A DNA stretch of 11,889 bases from an uncultured Erysipelotrichaceae bacterium (lineage in GTDB: Bacteria; Bacillota_I; Bacilli_A; Erysipelotrichales; Coprobacillaceae). Location: NCBI GenBank assembly GCA_910588075.1, contig CAJUOS010000060.1, positions 1 through 11,889 on the forward strand. Reading direction: 5' to 3'. The translations under genes were made by a program, and so were the position numbers. Below, one piece after another: positions 6,386 through 11,889 of the stretch (the stretch's first letter is position 1; the number at the start of each line of letters is the position of its first letter). The notes beneath the pieces were generated by a model, which searched no databases, was not told the origin of the DNA, and saw only the letters and a list, made by a program, of their open reading frames with translations.

Positions 6386-6805
6386 TCATTTCAATAAATC
6401 ATCTCTTATTGTTATATATCCTTCATGTGTAGTTGTAAATAATAATGGGATTTCCTTATCATCAAAAAATGCAATATCATTTATTCCAAATTCTGTTTCT
6501 TCTACAATATCACCATCATTTAAAATAATATATTTACAAAAAGTCTCAAATCGTTTTAAATAATTAAAAATTTCTTTTGAAGATTTAATTATATATATCT
6601 TACTTTTTTTACTTGATTTTGTCCCCCACCATTTATTTTTAGATGTTGATGATATGATAAAGTTCTTAAATTTTTCAATCAATTCTGTTTCATCTTCATT
6701 CACTAAAACATATTCAATATTTTTACATTTTTTTTCTAATTGTTTAATAACTTTTAAATATTCATTATGATTATTTAACTGTCCTGTATAATCTATTAAT
6801 TTCAT
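6386..6805 (-). CDS. Hypothetical cytoplasmic protein, 139 residues
   Basis: I chose the ATG at 6805 (MKLIDYTGQL) because the AGAGGTG Shine-Dalgarno lies eight bases before it; a longer frame from a TTG at 6823 would place that site inside the gene. The protein is lysine-rich, with a helical first half (NEYLKVIKQLEKKCKNIEYV), a KWWGTKSSKKSKIYII segment at about residues 58-73 and an acidic C-terminal part (FGINDIAFFDDKE, then LLFTTTHEGYITI). It has no membrane segment and no enzyme motif I recognise. The alternating strand/helix pattern and acidic end resemble small immunity or SMI1-like proteins in general shape only; this is not an assignment. It is flanked by AT-rich gaps and is probably monocistronic. 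Confidence 0.68.
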   Translation of the reverse strand: MKLIDYTGQLNNHNEYLKVIKQLEKKCKNIEYVLVNEDETELIEKFKNFIISSTSKNKWWGTKSSKKSKIYIIKSSKEIFNYLKRFETFCKYIILNDGDIVEETEFGINDIAFFDDKEIPLLFTTTHEGYITIRDDLLK

Positions 6806-6956
6806 ACTATGAACACCTCTCAAAATTACAAATTATAAATTTTTTCATTAATGTTTTTGATTTTTATATTGGTTATACCATAAACACTTTTATCTCATTT
6901 TCTTTCTAAAAACCTAACTTTATTAAAAATTATTTTCCCTTTAAAGTTTAGCATAT

Positions 6957-6982
6957 ATTTGTTTTTCATGATAAAAACAAAT
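6957..6982. repeat. Perfect 10-bp inverted repeat in an intergenic gap
   Basis: Arms ATTTGTTTTT (6957-6966) and AAAAACAAAT (6973-6982) around a six-base centre, CATGAT. There is no T-run after the stem on the minus strand, so it does not look like a terminator. It lies about 150 bases upstream of the 139-residue gene and may be an operator or a transcript hairpin. Confidence 0.45.
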
Positions 6983-7065
6983 CTTTCATTCCTTACTTCT
7001 TTATAATAAGAATACTTGTGATATAAACTCTTTTTGCTTCTTTGTAAATATATTTAAACTATATC

Positions 7066-7084
7066 AATATTAAAATTTAATATT
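7066..7084. repeat. All-A/T palindrome just past the DUF5714 stop
   Basis: AATATTAAA (7066-7074) and TTTAATATT (7076-7084) form a perfect 9-bp palindrome with one central base, two bases beyond the stop codon at 7086. It could be a weak terminator or 3'-end hairpin, but it has no G-C pairs and no following T-run. Confidence 0.3.
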
Positions 7085-7085
7085 T

Positions 7086-7781
7086 TCATAATATATTGTT
7101 TTTTGAAAAAGGACAACGTTTTCCTATACACTGATTATTTTGTAATGAATAATCACATATTATTTGAGATTTTTCCATGCTTATATTAAAATGTTGTTCT
7201 ACAAAATCAATGGCACTTAGAATCGATAAAAATGAATCTCTCTTACAACATCGAGGACCTCCAACTTTTCCAATTTTTTCAAGTGCTATTGAGGTCATTT
7301 GATTAGATAAAGAAAAAGGTCTATTTGTAAGAGGTGTAGACTTTGATATAATAGAAATAAAGATACCTGAACTTATTCCTGCTCCACATGCACCCCAAAA
7401 ACCACAGACACCTCCAGGAACACTTTTTCCACGATTTATCATTTCTATTAAAGCATCAGAAAGATCAATTTCACCTCCTGAATTTTTATATGCTGTTAAA
7501 AGTGCAACTCCCACTATAACATGATGTTCTGGTCCATGCATATGACAAAATGATTGGCACATGAGTTTGTGAATAATATCAATAGGATTTTTAGAACTTT
7601 CTTCAAGACATAATTGAATAATACTATCCATTCCTTTAGTATGACATTCATTACAAACATAATGACCATTTATACATCTTGTTTTACTATTTTCTTTTTT
7701 ATGACAAATTACACATTCCATCAATTCATCTTTTTCTAAATATTCTAAATAAGCATTACAAATTATACACTCTTTTGCCAT
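7086..7781 (-). CDS. DUF5714 cysteine-rich protein
   Basis: A cytoplasmic 231-residue protein of the DUF5714 family. The N-terminal 50 residues carry zinc-ribbon-like knuckles (C5xxC8, C23xxC26, C36, C43xxC46). The rest carries the family core: CHMHGPEHHVIVGVALLTAY (79-98), SGGEIDL, VPGGVCGFWGACGAGIS (121-137), KVGGPRCCKRDSFLSIL (172-188) and a final C-x4-C (NQCIGKRCPF, C218 and C223). The many conserved Cys and His residues suggest a metal or Fe-S centre, and I recall the family mainly from anaerobes such as methanogens and clostridia. Its reaction is unknown to me. The ATG at 7781 has AAAGGAG ten bases upstream, and an extended -10 lies at 7822-7830. It stands as a single gene and looks complete. 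Confidence 0.83.
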   Translation of the reverse strand: MAKECIICNAYLEYLEKDELMECVICHKKENSKTRCINGHYVCNECHTKGMDSIIQLCLEESSKNPIDIIHKLMCQSFCHMHGPEHHVIVGVALLTAYKNSGGEIDLSDALIEMINRGKSVPGGVCGFWGACGAGISSGIFISIISKSTPLTNRPFSLSNQMTSIALEKIGKVGGPRCCKRDSFLSILSAIDFVEQHFNISMEKSQIICDYSLQNNQCIGKRCPFSKNNIL

Positions 7782-7821
7782 ATTTTTATAACTCCTTTAA
7801 TCTTTCCAACCTTCTTTTTAT

Positions 7822-7830
7822 ATCATAGCA
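7822..7830 (-). promoter_or_regulatory. Extended -10 promoter of the DUF5714 gene
   Basis: The minus strand reads TGCTATGAT followed by ATA. This is an extended -10 (TGn plus TATGAT) about 40 bases before the ATG at 7781. A TTGACA lies further upstream but at the wrong distance. Confidence 0.5.
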
Positions 7831-7989
7831 TATTTTTATTTTGTATTATATAATATTTGTCAATATCCCTTTTACTCATAATAAAATACAATTTTTAAAT
7901 ATCATTTTAAACATAAAATTGAATGAAATTTAATAGAATTTTTTATCAACAACTTATAATCATACAATTAATCTTCAAATTAGAACTTT

Positions 7990-8589
7990 TTATTCAAAAT
8001 AATATGTTTCATTTTTATTATTTTGAATTGTAGCATTCTTTGGTACTACTTTTAAAATATTATATATATTATAAATATCAGGATAAACACTTATCATCCC
8101 CATTATTGACATCCCAAAAAGTATACCATTTAATTCCTTTAAATCATTGTTACTAAAACAAAACATGATTAATGGAATTAATCCTAGAATAATTGGTAAT
8201 ATACTTAAAAATACATAACGGTTTCTTTTTACTGGACTTGAAGATAGAGCTACTGCTGTTAAACTTTTAGGCATTATCCCTATATATACTGTTGCATCTT
8301 TAGGAAAAGCAACAGCATGCAGTAATTCGTGGACAAGTATTAATAAAAATCCTATAATACACCCTATATAGAGAAAGACTACATTTATTACTTTTTCATT
8401 AGCTATAAATGTTTTAGTAAACATACATATAAAACAAATGAAAATAGACGGTATCATAAAAGGTAATGCTTTCACTTGCATTTTTTTCATATCTTCTTCA
8501 CCATCTATTTTTTTAGCATTCTTAGGTATATCAGCTGTAGGAAAATCTTTCTCACTTTTTATTATACCTGCCCATACAATTTTAGACAT
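7990..8589 (-). CDS. DUF3267 membrane metallopeptidase-like protein
   Basis: A 199-residue membrane protein with the zincin signature H87-E-L-L-H91 inside a hydrophobic helix (FLLILVHELLHAVAFP). This is the hallmark of DUF3267 (PF11667, putative zincin peptidase). The later VYPDIYNIYNILKVVPKNATIQN segment (168-190) fits the family's conserved end, and D171 is a plausible third metal ligand. Hydrophobic helices are seen at about 43-58, 68-86, 127-144 and 153-167. The HEXXH sits next to a membrane helix as in site-2-type proteases, so cleavage of membrane or membrane-near substrates is plausible but unproven. The ATG at 8589 has AGAGGAG eight bases upstream. The gene starts about 39 bases after the DUF3788 gene ends, so the two probably form one operon. 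Confidence 0.85.
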   Translation of the reverse strand: MSKIVWAGIIKSEKDFPTADIPKNAKKIDGEEDMKKMQVKALPFMIPSIFICFICMFTKTFIANEKVINVVFLYIGCIIGFLLILVHELLHAVAFPKDATVYIGIMPKSLTAVALSSSPVKRNRYVFLSILPIILGLIPLIMFCFSNNDLKELNGILFGMSIMGMISVYPDIYNIYNILKVVPKNATIQNNKNETYYFE

Positions 8590-8628
8590 TTCTTAATCTC
8601 CTCTCCTAACAATAAATTCATATTTGAA

Positions 8629-9036
8629 TTACTTTCTATTTGGTTTTCTTTTGATAAATAGTAGCTTCTTCAAATCCTCTATTATTGAATTGTTTGTTAT
8701 ATTAAACATAACCCATTTTCCATCGTGGAATGTCTTAACATTGTCATAGGTTTCTAATACACTAGGTGAAAGTTCATTTCTTATTTCTTCAACTTTAGTT
8801 CTTTCATCTTTACCAAAGATAATCATAAATCCCAATATATTATTCTTAAAATAAAATGCACATAAGGTTTTTCCACCTTTTCTAAACTTATATTCATAAG
8901 TCCATTTTTTGCCACCATTATTCCATATTTGTTCCATATCATAAAATTTTATTATTTCATCAACAATATCATAAAAAATATTAACCTTATCAATTCCAAC
9001 TAATTTTTCAAGCTCTTCTTTTTTTATATTTTCCAT
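8629..9036 (-). CDS. DUF3788 domain protein
   Basis: A cytoplasmic 135-residue protein covering one DUF3788 domain (PF12663). It shows the family pattern IWNNGGKKWTYEYKFRKGGK (residues 37-56), then LCAFYFKNN, GFMIIFGKDERTKVE (69-83), FHDGKWVMF (103-111) and a basic end LLFIKRKPNRK. Such proteins are small alpha/beta domains of unknown function, common in Bacillota and Bacteroidota. The ATG at 9036 has GAGGAG about eight bases upstream and an extended -10 at 9078-9086. It is the first gene of a two-gene unit with the DUF3267 membrane protein. The family is clear; the role is not. Confidence 0.83.
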   Translation of the reverse strand: MENIKKEELEKLVGIDKVNIFYDIVDEIIKFYDMEQIWNNGGKKWTYEYKFRKGGKTLCAFYFKNNILGFMIIFGKDERTKVEEIRNELSPSVLETYDNVKTFHDGKWVMFNITNNSIIEDLKKLLFIKRKPNRK

Positions 9037-9077
9037 AATTAAATCTCCTCAACAAATTTTTATTTATTGCTTACTAT

Positions 9078-9086
9078 ATCATAACA
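9078..9086 (-). promoter_or_regulatory. Extended -10 promoter of the DUF3788/DUF3267 unit
   Basis: The minus strand reads TGTTATGAT followed by ATA. This matches the nine-base motif at 5040-5048 and 11824-11832, about 40 bases before the ATG at 9036. No -35 at standard distance is evident. Confidence 0.5.
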
Positions 9087-9243
9087 TATTTGTATCTTAA
9101 AACATAATACAATAAAAAGTTTAATAATATATACTTCAACAACAAGCAGACATGTTTCCTCAAATCTACTATAGAACTACCGACTATTTTCTCATTTTTA
9201 TGTACACTTTTTATATAAAAAATATCAATGACAGTCAAACTTA

Positions 9244-9276
9244 ATAAAAAAACACTGCCATTTTTGTAATGACAGT
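9244..9276 (-). terminator. Rho-independent terminator downstream of the ATPase gene
   Basis: On the minus strand ACTGTCATT (9276-9268) pairs with AATGGCAGT (9262-9254), with one T-G wobble and a five-base loop. GTTTTTTTATT follows (9253-9243). This is a textbook intrinsic terminator about 240 bases past the ATPase stop at 9514. On the plus strand the same pair would contain an A-C mismatch, so the leftward direction is favoured. Confidence 0.78.
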
Positions 9277-9337
9277 CGTAAAATCGTGATTTTTAAACCA
9301 TTGTTTTTTAACTAAAAATAATTAAAATTATGTTGAT

Positions 9338-9487
9338 TTAATCAATATTTTTTTGATATGATAGTCGAACTATGCTCTCTATGTGTTGTACATCATAACT
9401 TCTGCCGAGTTCAAGGCATAATCCTCTGTAATAAGAAACTCTTTTGTTTGTAACACTTTGATCTACAAACAATATGTTCTTAACATT
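9338..9487 (-). pseudogene. Orphan coding remnant, 49 residues without a start codon
   Basis: Directly after a TAA (9490-9488), a frame stays open for 49 codons to TAA (9340-9338). It reads NVKNILFVDQSVTNKRVSYY, then RGLCLELGRSYDVQHIESIV and ends SYQKNID. It has no ATG and no ribosome binding site, begins 26 bases past the ATPase stop and ends about 60 bases before the terminator. Amino-acid composition is balanced and protein-like, unlike the surrounding A/T sequence. It may be the tail of a lost gene. I do not recognise the family, and chance is not excluded. Confidence 0.35.
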
Positions 9488-9513
9488 TTAAATAAATTTT
9501 TTTAAAGATAACA

Positions 9514-10692
9514 TTATAGTCTCAACCACTTCTCTAAATCAATAATCTTAATACCTTCATATTGATATTCATCATGATGTGTATTAGCTAATAATATTTT
9601 TGGATAAGCATCATGTATCTTTAATAATGAAGACACCTCTCTTTCAAATGTTTTTTCATTTGAAATATCATCACTGACTTGAAAATATATTTTTTCATTT
9701 TGTTTCAGTGCTACAAAATCTATTTCTTTTTTATATAATTTACCTACATAAATTTCATATCCTCGTCTTAGTAATTCAATTGCAACTATGTTTTCATAAA
9801 CTCGCCCATAATCCATATTTCTTATACCTATATTTGCATATCTAAAAGAATGATCAACTAAATAATATTTATCATTTGTTGCTAAATACTTTTTTCCTTT
9901 AATATCATAGCGTCGAATTCTATAAAATAAGAATGCATCACTTAAATACTTCATATACAGTTTGATTGTTTTATCAGTAATTTTTAAATTTGATTTTGCT
10001 AATGTTTTAGAAATATTATTAATAGATGTTAAAGAGCTTATATTATCCATCATAAAATAAGCCAAATCATGTATAATCACTTTATTTCTTGTCGTATATT
10101 TCGTCATAATATCTCTAATAATCAATGTTTCAAAAACATCTCGAATGTATTTATATTTATCATTTCGTTCTGCATAAACTAATGAGCCTGGCATGCCACC
10201 TTCTAAAACATATTGATTTAATGAATAATTATTAGCATAATATTTCATGCACTCTTTATATGAAAATGGAAAAATCTCTATTTCATATGTTCTTCCTGTA
10301 AATAATGTTGCTAAGTCACTACTAAGAAGAAATGCATTTGAACCAGTAATATAAATATCATATTTCATACTGCTATGTAAACTATTAATCACCTTTTCAA
10401 ATTGGTCACACATTTGCACTTCATCTATACAAACATAATTATTTTTTTGATAATCATAGAGACTTTCAACATAATTATTTAAAGCATGATACTCTAGATA
10501 AGGCTCACTATTTAAAGAGTTAAAATCTATATAGATGATATTAGCATCTTGATCATTTTGTTTAATATACTCCATAAATTGAAGCAATAAACAGCTTTTA
10601 CCAGAACGTCTAATTCCTGTAATCACCTTTATGTCAGGAGTTCCAATTAAGCTAATCATTTTTTGCAGATAATCTCTTTCCAAAAGTTTCAT
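9514..10692 (-). CDS. AAA_14/DUF4143 ATP-binding protein
   Basis: The ATG at 10692 (MKLLERDYLQ) has GGAGG seven bases upstream and gives 392 residues, the usual family length. A longer frame from 10782 runs through the promoter and dyad and is rejected. The N-terminal AAA_14 domain has Walker A G26-IRRS-G31-K32-S33, Walker B at 86-91 (YVCIDE), a sensor-like YITGSNAFLLSSDLATLFTGR (114-134) with R134, and FPFSYKECMKYY. A helical middle part (about 180-260) leads to the DUF4143 region. There YENIVAIELLRRGYEIYVGK, KEIDFVALK (E323, D325) and YFQVS (Q338) form a PD-(D/E)XK-nuclease-like core. These ATPases are widespread in gut anaerobes. Roles in DNA or toxin-like processes have been suggested but the substrate is unknown. 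The gene is monocistronic, with a perfect dyad just upstream of its -10. Confidence 0.9.
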   Translation of the reverse strand: MKLLERDYLQKMISLIGTPDIKVITGIRRSGKSCLLLQFMEYIKQNDQDANIIYIDFNSLNSEPYLEYHALNNYVESLYDYQKNNYVCIDEVQMCDQFEKVINSLHSSMKYDIYITGSNAFLLSSDLATLFTGRTYEIEIFPFSYKECMKYYANNYSLNQYVLEGGMPGSLVYAERNDKYKYIRDVFETLIIRDIMTKYTTRNKVIIHDLAYFMMDNISSLTSINNISKTLAKSNLKITDKTIKLYMKYLSDAFLFYRIRRYDIKGKKYLATNDKYYLVDHSFRYANIGIRNMDYGRVYENIVAIELLRRGYEIYVGKLYKKEIDFVALKQNEKIYFQVSDDISNEKTFEREVSSLLKIHDAYPKILLANTHHDEYQYEGIKIIDLEKWLRL

Positions 10693-10710
10693 ATCATCGC
10701 CTCCAGACAT

Positions 10711-10762
10711 ATTATACCCTCTTATTCCGAAAAAATAAATATTTTTTATCTTTTCGGAATAA
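10711..10762 (-). promoter_or_regulatory. ATPase promoter -10 with adjoining 12-bp dyad (candidate operator)
   Basis: Minus-strand -10 TATAAT (10716-10711), 19 bases before the ATG at 10692. Just upstream lies a perfect 12-bp inverted repeat, TTATTCCGAAAA (10722-10733) and TTTTCGGAATAA (10751-10762), with 17 bases between the arms. No consensus -35 is visible, and the dyad covers the place where it would be. That suits a repressor or activator site. The arms contain the only CCG/CGG in an otherwise A/T stretch. Confidence 0.6.
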
Positions 10763-10909
10763 CTTCTTAATATTTCTTTCATTAATCATTTTATTTTATC
10801 TTATATAATGTATAAATCATTAATTTCTAAAAATTATCTGAAGGAATATAATCGCTTAATTTGCTCTTGTAAATATTAACTATATAAATAAACTGGAATT
10901 TTCATATAC

Positions 10910-11785
10910 TTATTCTCTTTTTTGCATATAGATTTCTTTATCATTTTTATCTATTTCAAATTCATTCGACGATATCCGAATCAATTTTGTTCCTGTCGGC
11001 ATATCAATATATTTAAAAATATCACTGTCTAATCGTTGCCACACCATTCCTACTGAGAGTAGCATCAAGTTTTTTGTATCTGAAAGGTATTCATCATCTT
11101 CATCGCCAGATCCAAAAAACCAACCGCTGTCATCTTTGTCATATGGTTTGTTTCTTTCCATATATCCTACCTTCCAGCCTTCTTCTATTATCCTTTTTGA
11201 AATGACAGCAGATAAATTGCAGATATTCAATTTGTTCTTCATCACAGCATGATACTTTTCTCTGCTACTAAAATCCTGAAGTTCATCATCTGTGATTTCA
11301 ATATCCATATAGATATTGTCAATATTTTTATCCCATATTTTTTTATCATCTGCTTCATGGGTCAATGCTGTAGCTAATTTGAGCATGTCTGTTTTGTCAA
11401 TATCCAAATATTCTTTCTCCGTTTTGATGAGCTTTTTCCCTTTTTCGCCATAGAGGTATACTTGCACTTCTCCCGTATTGTAGAGTGCCAACTTGACAGC
11501 ACCCAGATTATCCTTATCGCTATAAAATACCATAAAATATGGAAGTCTATCATTAACATACCAATCAAATTCAGTACCGTTTTGCCCATTCATATAAAAA
11601 ACTGCCCCACCATCTTCCAACTCACTGCTTTTCACATGAGGTAAATATAAAGCCATATCTTTATCGACTATTTTTTTGATTTCACATGATATCCTGTTTA
11701 CGATACTCTCAAAGTTTGTCGATTTACTTATTTCTGGGGTAGCTTCATTTACTTTTTTTCCTTTTAATTTATCCAAAAATCCCAT
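10910..11785 (-). CDS. DUF2185 (Imm33-like) domain protein
   Basis: A cytoplasmic 291-residue protein. The C-terminal part (about 191-278) matches DUF2185 (PF09951, related to the immunity family Imm33): LSAVISKRIIEEGWKVGYM, then DDSGWFFGSGDEDDEYL, NLMLLSVGMVW and LIRISSNEFEID. The N-terminal part (about 25-190) is a separate alpha/beta region with YFMVFYSDKDNLGAVKLALY and EVQVYLYGEKGKKLIKTEKEYLDI, which I do not recognise. The first residues, GFLDKLKGKK, are basic and amphipathic. The ATG at 11785 has AAGGAG eight bases upstream. The gene looks richer in G+C than its neighbours, consistent with transfer. Imm33-type proteins can neutralise toxins, but no toxin gene lies in this window, so a housekeeping role is equally possible. 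Confidence 0.82.
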   Translation of the reverse strand: MGFLDKLKGKKVNEATPEISKSTNFESIVNRISCEIKKIVDKDMALYLPHVKSSELEDGGAVFYMNGQNGTEFDWYVNDRLPYFMVFYSDKDNLGAVKLALYNTGEVQVYLYGEKGKKLIKTEKEYLDIDKTDMLKLATALTHEADDKKIWDKNIDNIYMDIEITDDELQDFSSREKYHAVMKNKLNICNLSAVISKRIIEEGWKVGYMERNKPYDKDDSGWFFGSGDEDDEYLSDTKNLMLLSVGMVWQRLDSDIFKYIDMPTGTKLIRISSNEFEIDKNDKEIYMQKRE

Positions 11786-11818
11786 TCATTTCACTCCTTA
11801 AATTCTCATTTATCTTTT

Positions 11819-11848
11819 AACATATCATAACACATTTATAAATGTCAA
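11819..11848 (-). promoter_or_regulatory. Promoter of the DUF2185 gene
   Basis: On the minus strand a perfect -35 TTGACA (11848-11843) is followed by an 18-base spacer and TATGTT (11824-11819). An alternative -10 is the extended motif TGTTATGAT (11832-11824), which would not need the -35. The TTGACA coincides with the possible end of an insertion sequence. Confidence 0.55.
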
Positions 11849-11889
11849 TCTAAAAATGTACAAATTTGCTCACTTAAGAATGTACAATT
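11843..11889. mobile_element. Possible IS21-type insertion-sequence end (partial)
   Basis: From 11843 the plus strand begins TGTCAATCTAAAAATGTACA and carries two copies of AATGTACAA (11855-11863 and 11879-11887), 24 bases apart. IS21-family elements start with TG and have several spaced repeats inside each end, and this layout fits. The transposase genes (istA/istB) would lie beyond the window, so this is a suggestion from pattern only. Confidence 0.35.

Larger units (their letters stand above)
9037..9513. other. Gene-poor spacer between the DUF3788 gene and the ATPase
   Basis: It holds, right to left: an orphan open frame without a start (9338-9487), the terminator (9244-9276), a second copy of the terminator arm (9227-9236) and the extended -10 of the next gene (9078-9086). 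The part at about 9361-9480 looks less AT-rich than its surroundings, which suggests former coding sequence. Confidence 0.6.

Noticed and set aside
6824..7085. Short ORF of 24 codons (MKNKYMLNF...) in the gap
   Set aside because: It overlaps the inverted repeat, has no ribosome binding site and is of a length expected by chance.
8476..8661. Plus-strand 61-codon open frame
   Set aside because: Antisense to the DUF3267 start and the DUF3788 end; hydrophobic only because it mirrors A/T-rich coding sequence.
10693..10782. N-terminal extension of the ATPase from an ATG at 10782
   Set aside because: The extension would translate the dyad and the -10; the GGAGG site and family length place the start at 10692.
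11374..11644. Two short open frames (minus 11374-11589 and plus 11462-11644)
   Set aside because: Both lie within the DUF2185 gene, which has a ribosome binding site and a recognised domain; neither shows a start signal.
1..11889. CRISPR arrays, tRNA, rRNA, riboswitches
   Set aside because: No regularly spaced repeats, no tRNA cloverleaf or rRNA-like G+C-rich stretch, and no conserved riboswitch core was seen on either strand.

Overview
The window is very AT-rich (roughly a quarter G+C by eye). It carries short, closely spaced genes with strong AGGAG-type ribosome binding sites, and every convincing gene is on the minus strand. This suggests a low-GC Bacillota chromosome, probably an anaerobic Clostridia or Erysipelotrichia-type gut bacterium. 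The family mix fits: GNAT acetyltransferases, CPBP membrane proteases, DUF3267, DUF3788, DUF5714, AAA_14/DUF4143 ATPase. No rRNA, tRNA, CRISPR array or complete phage module was seen. The region reads as accessory DNA: single-gene or short operons, several decayed genes and a possible insertion-sequence end.

Layout (transcription runs right to left). At 1-835 there is a possible truncated gene at the left edge, a GNAT acetyltransferase and a doubtful 55-codon ORF that abuts it. At 835-2114 lie an intact two-helix membrane protein and three decayed genes: a small membrane protein with one in-frame TGA, an Ig-like-domain lipoprotein with five in-frame stops, and a frameshifted, N-terminally truncated GNAT. 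At 2138-4284 an apparent operon has a near-consensus promoter and encodes a zinc-ribbon protein and two different CPBP intramembrane proteases. At 4380-5414 there is a YhbS-like GNAT, an AT-rich gap with a strong terminator, and a 42-residue one-helix membrane protein. At 5550-6805 there is a YciI-like protein, a dimeric alpha/beta-barrel protein broken by a one-base frameshift, and an unrecognised 139-residue protein.

At 7086-9036 lie a cysteine-rich DUF5714 protein and a two-gene unit of DUF3788 and a DUF3267 membrane zinc-peptidase-like protein. At 9037-9513 is a gene-poor stretch with a terminator and an orphan coding remnant. At 9514-10762 an AAA_14/DUF4143 ATPase is preceded by a perfect 12-bp dyad. 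At 10910-11785 a DUF2185 (Imm33-like) protein sits next to a possible IS21-type end at the right edge, which may supply the -35 of its promoter.

No single pathway ties the genes together. The most system-like pieces are the zinc-ribbon/CPBP/CPBP operon, the free-standing 42-residue membrane peptide, the dyad-controlled ATPase and the orphan immunity-like gene. Four genes have the same extended -10 motif (TGnTATGAT) upstream, which points to ordinary housekeeping sigma-factor expression.
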